DNA from: an uncultured bacterium
Lineage (GTDB): Bacteria; Latescibacterota; UBA2968; UBA8231
Length of the DNA stretch: 46,048 nt
Assembly (NCBI GenBank): GCA_937942165.1
Contig: CALDFW010000121.1
Coordinates: forward strand, 1 to 46,048
Direction of reading: 5' to 3'
The notes under the pieces are model-generated. The model did no database searches, was not told the DNA's origin, and worked only from the letters and a program-made list of their open reading frames with translations. Positions 8,711 through 15,584 of this stretch are shown in pieces (the first letter of the stretch is position 1; every line of letters begins with the position of its first letter). The position numbers were made by a program, and so were the translations under genes.

Positions 8711-10074
8711 GGTTTTTCTGCATCGCCTGTATCTGTAGAGGAACGGTCCTGCAGACTCTTTCTATAGCTGCGCATCATAGTGGGCTGCGAGAGCAGCACC
8801 GCAGCGGCGGTCAGGTGTAAGACGGTGACTAAAAACCAGTAGACCAGAGCCAGTTGGTTTGCTGCACAGGCCAGAAAAACGTAGAAGGAGAAAAAGTCGC
8901 GTTTGGCGACAAAGCCGTAGCGTTCCATCAGTTTTTGCACCCAACTCTTTTCCGCCTCATCGACTTCTTGGGTGAGGGCGCGTAGGTAGTGTTGTAGACT
9001 TCCGCTGCCCGTCCTTCTGGCATAGCTGTACATGACAAAGAGGGTAATAAACATAGCGGCAATAGAGGAGATTCCGACATAGGTATATAGCGACTGCCCT
9101 TCGTGTATGCGGATCATGCCGACAAGCGTACCCAAATAGCCGCATAGATAGGCAAAATTATCCGTGACTGTATCAAACCAGGCACCAAATTTTGATTCGC
9201 AGAGCTTGACCCGGGCTACCTCGCCATCGCAGCGGTCGAACACGGCCGCTAGTTGCCAGAGAATACCGCCGATCAGCAGCGTGCTATAATCGCGCGCAAT
9301 GCTGACCAAATAGGCGCTGTACAAGCCCGTTGTCAGCACCAAAAGAACCGTGATGGCATGGGGGCTCAGGCCCGTTTCGACGAGCAGTTTGCTCGTGGGA
9401 ATGGAGAGGCGGGCATTGATGTGACGAGAGACAAAGCCGCTGGTTGTCTTGGTCACCTGACTAAAAAGCATGTTTTTGACCTGCCGGACGCCGCCGGGTT
9501 GGTCAACGCGCCGCCAGAGGACGCGTTCTGAAACGTCAAAGTGTATGTCTTCGCCGTTCCGTTCCGCCAGCAGGCGCCACGGCTGCTCCCCTTCACCCAA
9601 ACTGGCGGGGGGAACCGTTGATGGATGACAGCAAAACGCACCGCTGGAAACGATTTCTGTGCGATCTTCGGTTTCGTCAAACTCTGGGTTTGCCCGATGT
9701 AAGATGCCCTTTTGCTGAGGGTGTGCGGTGGATAGGGCTACGAGTGAGGGCGCGGTGTCCAAATGGGACAACCACCCTGAAAGCGAAGAATGATGATGTA
9801 CATACTCACCGAGCAGCAGGAGATAGGGCGCTTCGGGGTCGGACAGCGTGGGCGCAGCACCGTGCGTCAGAAATTCAACTCTAACGGGAAGTTTTTGCGT
9901 GATCGGTGTGAGCGTGGGGGCAGCCCCTTTCGGCAGGAGTACGCTGATGTGCTCCATGCCCGCACGTGCCAGCGTGCGTATTTGTCGATCGAGCAGGTTG
10001 AGCCCGGCAACGCGACGTCTTACGAGCGACTCCCCGTGGGAGCCATGGGGAAAGAGCAGCACGGCCTGGCGCAT
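8707..10074 (-). CDS. CDP-alcohol phosphatidyltransferase with N-terminal nucleotidyltransferase-like domain
   Basis: A 455-residue membrane enzyme. The C-terminal part carries the complete CDP-alcohol phosphotransferase motif, DRCDGEVAR...GAWFDTVTD (about residues 279-304), fitting D-x2-DG-x2-AR-x8-G-x3-D-x3-D, with several flanking helices. Residues 1-200 look like a nucleotidyltransferase fold (LNLLDRQIRTLARAGMEHISVLLP), but the usual GxGxRL/PK nucleotide loop is absent. The layout resembles bifunctional inositol-phosphate cytidylyltransferase/DIPP synthase with an inactive first domain. The active nucleotidyltransferase is encoded just upstream, overlapping by one base (TAATG). The reaction would join a phospho-alcohol from a CDP-alcohol to a lipid or polyol acceptor. 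The alcohol cannot be read from the sequence. Confidence 0.82.
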   Translation of the reverse strand: MRQAVLLFPHGSHGESLVRRRVAGLNLLDRQIRTLARAGMEHISVLLPKGAAPTLTPITQKLPVRVEFLTHGAAPTLSDPEAPYLLLLGEYVHHHSSLSGWLSHLDTAPSLVALSTAHPQQKGILHRANPEFDETEDRTEIVSSGAFCCHPSTVPPASLGEGEQPWRLLAERNGEDIHFDVSERVLWRRVDQPGGVRQVKNMLFSQVTKTTSGFVSRHINARLSIPTSKLLVETGLSPHAITVLLVLTTGLYSAYLVSIARDYSTLLIGGILWQLAAVFDRCDGEVARVKLCESKFGAWFDTVTDNFAYLCGYLGTLVGMIRIHEGQSLYTYVGISSIAAMFITLFVMYSYARRTGSGSLQHYLRALTQEVDEAEKSWVQKLMERYGFVAKRDFFSFYVFLACAANQLALVYWFLVTVLHLTAAAVLLSQPTMMRSYRKSLQDRSSTDTGDAEKP

Positions 10075-10835
10075 TAATTTATTTCCCCCGACTGAGCCGC
10101 GCCCAGGGGAGCAGCAGTATACAGATGAGCATTTTGGCGCACGCGCTCTAAGTCGGCGGGGGTGTCGACGTCCGAGCAGGGAAACTCTTCGGCAAAGCAG
10201 CAGTTGATGGGGAGTCCCCGGTTAATAATGTGCTGGATAACGGCTGGGAAATGACTGTTTATAGCGTTTTCATCAAGGACGATATCCTCTAGGGCTTCAC
10301 GCAGAATCCGCACGCCGCTGCTGCGGAAAAGGAGCATGCCAAGCGATTCGGCATCGGCTTCCTCACAGGCCAATGCCTTGCCTATATGAGACACGTTTCC
10401 GTCGCGCAGGCGGATCTTCATATCGTCTGGAAGATAGGTCTGTTTGCGTGCTGCTAGCACGGTACAGGCAGCCCGCTGTTTAGTGAGCGTTCGCACGCTA
10501 TGAGGGTGAAAAATATTGTCTCCGTTGAGCAGGATAAAATCCTCGTTCATTTCACTGCGCGCTACCCAGAGCGAAATCAAGTTATCTGATACCGCGTAGA
10601 ACGGGTTATAGAGCAGTTTGACCTCTTGGTCGGCCGTCTGTTTTAGCGCGGCGCGAACGCGGTCTATGCCAAATCCACACACGACGACTACCTGGCGGAT
10701 ATCTGCGGTTCGAAGGTGATAGAGTTGGCGTTCTAAAAGGCTCATCCCCCCTACATCCAAAAGGCACTTAGGGGATTCTGCCGTAAAGGGCCAGAGTCTA
10801 CGACCTCGACCAGCTGCGAGAATGAGCGCTTTCAT
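10074..10835 (-). CDS. Sugar/alcohol-phosphate nucleotidyltransferase (LicC/DIPPS-type)
   Basis: A 253-residue soluble enzyme starting MKALILAAG at 10835. A TTG 12 nt upstream would add four residues, but the family begins at MKA. Visible motifs are the nucleotide loop GRGRRLWPFT...SPKCLL, the metal-binding aspartate in LLNGDNIF, and the C-terminal DVDTPADLERV. The family activates phosphorylated sugars or alcohols (phosphocholine, inositol-1-phosphate, glycerol-phosphate and others) with CTP or another NTP. It is the first gene of the seven-gene minus-strand operon and overlaps the next gene by one base (TAATG). The likely role is to supply the CDP-alcohol used by the neighbouring CDP-alcohol phosphatidyltransferase. 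The exact substrate is unknown. Confidence 0.8.
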   Translation of the reverse strand: MKALILAAGRGRRLWPFTAESPKCLLDVGGMSLLERQLYHLRTADIRQVVVVCGFGIDRVRAALKQTADQEVKLLYNPFYAVSDNLISLWVARSEMNEDFILLNGDNIFHPHSVRTLTKQRAACTVLAARKQTYLPDDMKIRLRDGNVSHIGKALACEEADAESLGMLLFRSSGVRILREALEDIVLDENAINSHFPAVIQHIINRGLPINCCFAEEFPCSDVDTPADLERVRQNAHLYTAAPLGAAQSGEIN

Positions 10836-11186
10836 ATCACGAGGCAATGAGTACCGCGCCAGGGCGTTTCAAGCGCTGAGCGCACGGGGCCTAATGGCGG
10901 AGAGTACGGAACCTGCGAGGCGGCCCCAAAGGGATTGACAACGTCTGAAAAATGGGCGTAGGGAAGCCGTTTGGAAATGACTCAACTACTTGAAATAATT
11001 TAGAGATAAAGCGCTTTTTCGTCAATTGATAAGCAGGTCTTTGACCCATCGCAATCCGGGGAGAAACAGCACGGGCACGTGCCTTATGTTGTGGTTGAAC
11101 ACGCGCTTTTTATAAGTTGGTGTTACTTTGGTAAGGGATGGGTAGTGAAAGATTTGGTCATTGTTTACCAGGGAGCTTAACTCGAA
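10836..11186. promoter_or_regulatory. Divergent intergenic control region between the two lipid-type operons
   Basis: This 351-bp gene-free stretch separates the divergent operons. On the plus strand TTGTGG (11089-11094) and TATAAG (11111-11116) are 16 bp apart and could drive the Wzx-like gene. For the minus operon I see no convincing hexamer pair. The right half is AT-rich. A 64-codon minus-strand frame at 11022-11216 has no family features and is not called. No riboswitch or operator repeat was recognised. Confidence 0.4.
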
Positions 11187-12764
11187 TTGGCACCAGCGGG
11201 GCCCGACGAAGCACAAGGATTGGAGGAGCGACGCGATGTAAAAGATCTGGCCCGCGGTGGTTTTATCACCTTTGTAGGCAAGCTGGGGCGCGCTTCGCGC
11301 GGCGCCTTCCTTTGGGTGATTACGCTGCTCATGGGGTTAGACGTACAGGGCTACTATTCCCTGGCTTGGGGCATCGTATCGACGTTAAATAAAATAGCCC
11401 GTTTTGGCATGCTGCGCGGCGTGGTGCGCTTTGTCGTGGCGGAGCGCACGCAGGTAGAGGGAGACGGTGAACGGGCGGTGGGCACGGCGTTGTGTATCGT
11501 AGTCCTATGCTCTGTTGGAGTAAGCGTAGGAATTTACTTCAGTGCCGATGCAATCGCCTCTTTCTACAACAAACCGATTGCCTCCGCGCTGCAGATTATG
11601 GCCCTTTCCGCTCCGTTCATGGCGGTTTGCTGGGTGTTTGTATCGGCGATTAGAGCACTGCGTATCGTCCTTTATGATGTGTATGTGATGTCGGTGGCTG
11701 GGCCTCTCATCCTTTTGGTGGGTGGGGTGGTCGTGGGGTGGGCTGAGTTGGGGTTGGCTGGCGTTGCCTGGGTCCAACTGGCCATGGCCGTGGGCATAAG
11801 CCTATTGGCTGCGTATTATTTTCAGCGCTTTTTCTCGATTCGCGCGTGCTTCGATCACATGCGAAGGCCCGCGCGCTTGCGCGAAATGGCTCATTTCTCC
11901 TTCCCTGTCATGGTTACCGATCTGCTCTATGCCGTGTTAACCCAGCTCGACGTGCTGATGCTGGGATTCTTTGTTTCGGCGGAGATGGTGGGGGTATATG
12001 CACTTGCTCGGAGAATTGCCAGCGCCATGCTAAAAGCGCCTCAGGCTTTCGATCCCATTTTTAGCTCGGTTGTAAGCGAGCTTTCCGTGAGTGGACGCTA
12101 CGGCGAGTTGAGTGCGCGCTTTCGCGTACTCTTTCGCTGGATTCTGACAATCAACTTGCCGATTTTCGCTTCGCTACTCATCGTCGGAGACCAGCTGCTC
12201 ACCCTAATTGGCGGAGACAAAATGCAGGCGCTGCCCGAAGTAGAGATTGCAGCGGGATTGTTGGTCCTCTTTATACTCAGCGTAAGCATGATGCTGCAGG
12301 GATCATTCGCACTGGCTGAGCCCCTCTTGGCGATGGCCGGACGACCTTATTTAAACTTTTTGAATAATGGCACCTGGCTCTGCACAAACTTTGTGCTAAA
12401 CATCGTTTTTATCCACTTTTATTCGATGGGAATTGTCGGTGCCGCCTGCGGTGCGCTGCTATCGACCCTGTGTGTGAACGCGCTGCGCTTGGGCCAGATC
12501 TACCGACAATATGCCATATGGCCCTTTGATTTAAAGCAGGCAAAACCGCTTTTTGCCGCAGCGATTGCCTCACTGGTCGGCATAGCGCTACGAGATGCGG
12601 TTGGTGAGCCCGCAGCTGCCGTGGTGGTCGCACTTGGAGCATTTGTGTGCGTGTATGGAATGGGACTCGGGATGATGGGCGTAGAAGAAGAAGATCGCAA
12701 ATTGGTGACTAGGGCCGTGCGATGGCTAGGAAACCGGCTGGGGCGTGACAGGGCCGCCGAATAG
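11187..12764 (+). CDS. Wzx-like polysaccharide/lipid flippase (MOP superfamily)
   Basis: A 525-residue polytopic membrane protein with about 12-14 hydrophobic segments. It has the typical Wzx/RfbX start (DLARGGFITFVGKLGRASRGAFLWVI, the A-[RK]-[GN]-[GS]-x-x-x-F-x-[GS] pattern) and the mid-protein MLGFFVSAEMVGVYALARRIA block (family: M-L-G-x-x-x-x-x-x-x-G-x-Y). The start must be a TTG: an in-frame stop lies at 11178-11180, and no in-frame ATG occurs before the first helix. GGGAG lies 11 nt upstream of TTG 11187. It heads the divergent operon and is followed by a second nucleotidyltransferase and CDP-alcohol phosphatidyltransferase pair, so it may flip their lipid-linked product. A role in surface polysaccharide export is the alternative. 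Confidence 0.8.
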   Translation: MAPAGPDEAQGLEERRDVKDLARGGFITFVGKLGRASRGAFLWVITLLMGLDVQGYYSLAWGIVSTLNKIARFGMLRGVVRFVVAERTQVEGDGERAVGTALCIVVLCSVGVSVGIYFSADAIASFYNKPIASALQIMALSAPFMAVCWVFVSAIRALRIVLYDVYVMSVAGPLILLVGGVVVGWAELGLAGVAWVQLAMAVGISLLAAYYFQRFFSIRACFDHMRRPARLREMAHFSFPVMVTDLLYAVLTQLDVLMLGFFVSAEMVGVYALARRIASAMLKAPQAFDPIFSSVVSELSVSGRYGELSARFRVLFRWILTINLPIFASLLIVGDQLLTLIGGDKMQALPEVEIAAGLLVLFILSVSMMLQGSFALAEPLLAMAGRPYLNFLNNGTWLCTNFVLNIVFIHFYSMGIVGAACGALLSTLCVNALRLGQIYRQYAIWPFDLKQAKPLFAAAIASLVGIALRDAVGEPAAAVVVALGAFVCVYGMGLGMMGVEEEDRKLVTRAVRWLGNRLGRDRAAE

Positions 12765-12801
12765 ATAGGTAGAATAACGAGAATTTGGGGAGAAGAATTT
12801 C

Positions 12802-13512
12802 ATGCGCGCAATTATACTGGCAGCGGGAGCGGGCACTCGTTTGCGACCGCTCACAAACGATCGTCCGAAATGCCTCGTATCGGTCGGAGAGAAGGCCTTA
12901 GTGGACCATCAGATAGATGCTCTGCGTTCGGTTGGAGTAGACGATATAGTCCTGGTCGTCGGCTGTAAGGCCGATCAGGTGCGTGCCCACTGTGGCGCGT
13001 CCGTGCGCTATATCGAAAATGCAGACTACCTCAGCACCAATAGCATCTATTCGCTTCATTTAGCCTCTGCTGAATTAGATCGTCCCACCTTTCTATTCAA
13101 CTGCGATATCCTCTTCCACGGGGCTATTTTACAGTCTATGCTCGATGCGCCCCACGCCAATGTCGTTGCCGCTGACGCTGCAGTGGAACGGGTTCAGGGC
13201 GAGATGAATATATGCTACGACTCAGAGCGCCGTATAACGGCTATCAGCAAGGAAATTCAACCGGAGGAAGCGCAAGCGCAGAGCGTTCAATTGGTGAAAT
13301 TCGACGCGGAGGGTGCACGGCGCGTGCGCCGCGAAATCGAGCGGCTGGTAGACGAAGATCAGAAGAACGCCTACCCAACTTCTGCCTATGGGCCCCTAAT
13401 TGCGGAGCGATCCCTATTTGCCGTAGAGGTCGGATCGGCGGTTTGGGGGGAAATCGACTCCGTAGAGGATCATAAGCACGCGCTGGAATGCGTCGTGCCC
13501 GGATTGGGATAA
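12802..13512 (+). CDS. Second sugar/alcohol-phosphate nucleotidyltransferase
   Basis: A 236-residue soluble enzyme, paralogous to the one at 10074-10835. Motifs: AAGAGTRLRPLT...RPKCLV (nucleotide loop), FNCDILFHG (metal aspartate) and the closing WGEIDSVEDH. The YLSTNSIYSL segment is common in phosphocholine and inositol-phosphate cytidylyltransferases (SDNI/TNSIYSL), which supports an alcohol phosphate over a plain hexose-1-phosphate. Its stop and the next gene's ATG share one base (TAATG). It therefore probably feeds the CDP-alcohol phosphatidyltransferase-like protein that follows. Confidence 0.8.
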   Translation: MRAIILAAGAGTRLRPLTNDRPKCLVSVGEKALVDHQIDALRSVGVDDIVLVVGCKADQVRAHCGASVRYIENADYLSTNSIYSLHLASAELDRPTFLFNCDILFHGAILQSMLDAPHANVVAADAAVERVQGEMNICYDSERRITAISKEIQPEEAQAQSVQLVKFDAEGARRVRREIERLVDEDQKNAYPTSAYGPLIAERSLFAVEVGSAVWGEIDSVEDHKHALECVVPGLG

Positions 13513-14750
13513 TGACGCCGCCTCAGATATGGATTGATGCGACCGAACCTTCAGCCGGTCGACAGCTTTGGGGTATGACGCTTGTCGAGCGACAGGTGCG
13601 GGAAATGGCTCTGCGCGGCGGCGTGCATTTTAGAATTTATGTTACCCCACAAACTGCAGAACGTGCTGCGGCAGTGCGTCCGGATCTTCACCGGCTCTAT
13701 CAAGTGGAAATAGAGACAGTAGAAGTTGCTGCAGGCTGTGATATGTTCTCCCAGCTATACCGGGCAGATGGGGGGCTGATTCTCCTTGCTGGGGATGCCG
13801 TCTACGATGGGCGTGTGCTGGATTACTTGATGGATAGAGGCAGCGGACACGCCGTAATGGAGGAGGCACGTGGGGCCCTTTTCCTCGCGCCGGAAGAGGC
13901 GGAACAGCTCGCCGTTCAGGCCGGGAAATGGAGCGAGGCGTTGGCCTGGGCGATGGACCATCAGAACACCTGCTCGACGGCCGATCTCGATCCGTACGTA
14001 GCGGCACTGCGCTTGCATATGCCTGCCTATATCTACCATCTGCACGCCGAAGAGAGTGCGAAAACCTTAGACCATCTGATGTATAAGAGGACGTTTAAGG
14101 GAGCGATCGACGGCGTTGCGCGCTATGGCTACTATCATCTCGTACGCTGGATTACCCGTCGTCTCGCGAGTGGCACCTCCGCGCCTAACGCGTACACAGT
14201 GCTATCCGTGCTCTGTGTCTGGGGAGCGAGTCCACTGATTGCCTGGGGCCATGTAGGGGCGGGTATAGCGACGGCTTGGTGCGGCGTTATTCTCGATTCT
14301 GTAGACGGTAAACTCGCACGCCTGCGTCTCCATCTGAGCGATGCGATGGGAGATTTTGAACACGTGGCTGCTATGCCGGGACTGGGTCTGTGGTTTCTGG
14401 CTACCGGCTGGTATCTAAGTGAAGGGCAATTGTTTGCAGGACAGACAGTTGCACTTGGGACTTGGTTCCTTATGTCGCTTTTTTTAGCGGACAAGATATG
14501 CAGTGGGTTGTTCGTTAAATGGGTGGGGCGAGAGCTGTTTGACTACCGGCCCGTGGATGCGTTTTTCCACTTGATTGCGGCCCGGCGCAACGTCGCTCTG
14601 CTCCTACTGACAGTGGGTGCCTTGTGCGACGAATTAGAGACTAGTTTCTACGCGCTGGTCGCGTGGATGGCAGCGACTTTTGTTTTCCACCTCGCCCGTT
14701 TTGTCTGGGTTGTACTCAGTTTGCGCGCGAGGGAGGAGGAAGGCTCTTGA
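13512..14750 (+). CDS. CDP-alcohol phosphatidyltransferase-like protein with degenerate active-site motif
   Basis: A 412-residue protein. I prefer the ATG at 13512, which overlaps the upstream stop as TAATG, over an ATG at 13488 inside the previous gene. It has the same two-part layout as the protein at 8707-10074: a nucleotidyltransferase-like N-terminus without a nucleotide loop, then a membrane CDP-alcohol phosphotransferase domain. The first half of the signature is intact (DSVDGKLAR at about residue 263). In the second half the expected G-x3-D-x3-D reads M-GDF-E-HVA-A: Glu replaces the third Asp and Ala the fourth, the proposed catalytic base. It may be inactive, use another chemistry, or act as a partner of the intact paralogue. 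Its last 35 bp overlap the convergent cytochrome gene. Confidence 0.78.
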   Translation: MTPPQIWIDATEPSAGRQLWGMTLVERQVREMALRGGVHFRIYVTPQTAERAAAVRPDLHRLYQVEIETVEVAAGCDMFSQLYRADGGLILLAGDAVYDGRVLDYLMDRGSGHAVMEEARGALFLAPEEAEQLAVQAGKWSEALAWAMDHQNTCSTADLDPYVAALRLHMPAYIYHLHAEESAKTLDHLMYKRTFKGAIDGVARYGYYHLVRWITRRLASGTSAPNAYTVLSVLCVWGASPLIAWGHVGAGIATAWCGVILDSVDGKLARLRLHLSDAMGDFEHVAAMPGLGLWFLATGWYLSEGQLFAGQTVALGTWFLMSLFLADKICSGLFVKWVGRELFDYRPVDAFFHLIAARRNVALLLLTVGALCDELETSFYALVAWMAATFVFHLARFVWVVLSLRAREEEGS

Positions 14751-15498
14751 TGTAGGCGATGATATCGCGGAGCTGTGCATCGCTGAGTCGATCGGCCCCG
14801 AAGAATGGGCTAAACCGACCGTCCTTGAAGCTGTATGCATTGGGATCTATACCCGATAACACGGAGCCCAATCCGTCGCCTTCGCGAACTACGCGAGCGT
14901 AATAGGCCGGCTCTCGGTTGCGGGCTAGCGGCTTGGGGGCAATGCCTGCATTGCCGTTGGGATGGCAGCTGTGGCAAGCCGCATAAAAGAGATCTTTACC
15001 GCTTAGGCGGTTGCCCCCTTCGAATCCTTTGTATTCGCCCGTGTGGTCGGCTGCCGGTGCCAGAGCTAAGGGCGTGCGCAGAGCGCGCTGGGAGATCGCC
15101 TTTAAATAGGCCCTTATATCTAGCTGCTGCTGGGCCGTTAGCTTGTCTTTATTGCGCATGTAATGCAGCACGCACACTACGGCCGCTTCGTCAATAGTGG
15201 CGTAGGCGTCAGGTGCTTCCGGATCCTTACCCCACCAGGTTGTTCGATAGTAGGCATTGAATAGGCTATGGCCGGCTCGGATCAGGCCATCGTCGTACGT
15301 CTCTTCGTCAAAGTCTGCGTGACAGTGTGCACAGGAAAGGCCGTTTGCGCTAATGGCAGGCGAGTAGAACAGCCGGCGCCCTGCTTCCGATGTGCCCGTG
15401 ATCGTCATTTGCGCGAAAGCGGGTAGTGCGAATAGGATGGCGGCTCCAACAGCTGCATAGCGCAGATGAGAGAAGAGATAAAACGCATTTTTAAGCAA
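14716..15498 (-). CDS. Exported di-haem cytochrome c
   Basis: A 260-residue protein with a signal peptide (MLKNAFYLFSHLRY, hydrophobic core, AFA-Q). It has two c-type haem attachment sites, CAHCH at about residue 56 and CHSCH in the second half. Each is followed by a helix ending in a cytochrome-c-type LRDIIAYIKSLP or IRAYLKAI pattern. An electron-transfer role in the periplasm is expected; the partner is not visible. It starts with TTG at 15498, supported by GGAGG 11 nt upstream and the absence of an in-frame ATG in the leader. Its 3' end overlaps the convergent CDP-alcohol phosphatidyltransferase gene by 35 bp. It is divergent from the UvrA-like gene across an 86-bp gap that should hold both promoters. 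Confidence 0.8.
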   Translation of the reverse strand: MLKNAFYLFSHLRYAAVGAAILFALPAFAQMTITGTSEAGRRLFYSPAISANGLSCAHCHADFDEETYDDGLIRAGHSLFNAYYRTTWWGKDPEAPDAYATIDEAAVVCVLHYMRNKDKLTAQQQLDIRAYLKAISQRALRTPLALAPAADHTGEYKGFEGGNRLSGKDLFYAACHSCHPNGNAGIAPKPLARNREPAYYARVVREGDGLGSVLSGIDPNAYSFKDGRFSPFFGADRLSDAQLRDIIAYIKSLPPPSRAN

Positions 15499-15584
15499 TG
15501 GTGAATGAACCTCCGGAATAGGTGCTCTTTTGTTAGTAAGAACGACCTCAACGTCCTGTCAAGCGGAAAAGTAGAGGCCCTGTT

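Noticed and set aside
8707-10847. Naming the CDP-alcohol product as inositol- or choline-based
   Set aside because: Motifs only show the enzyme classes. Neither the activated alcohol nor the acceptor can be read from the sequence.
11022-11216. A 64-codon minus-strand frame between the divergent operons
   Set aside because: No family resemblance and no clear ribosome-binding site. It overlaps the predicted start of the Wzx-like gene.
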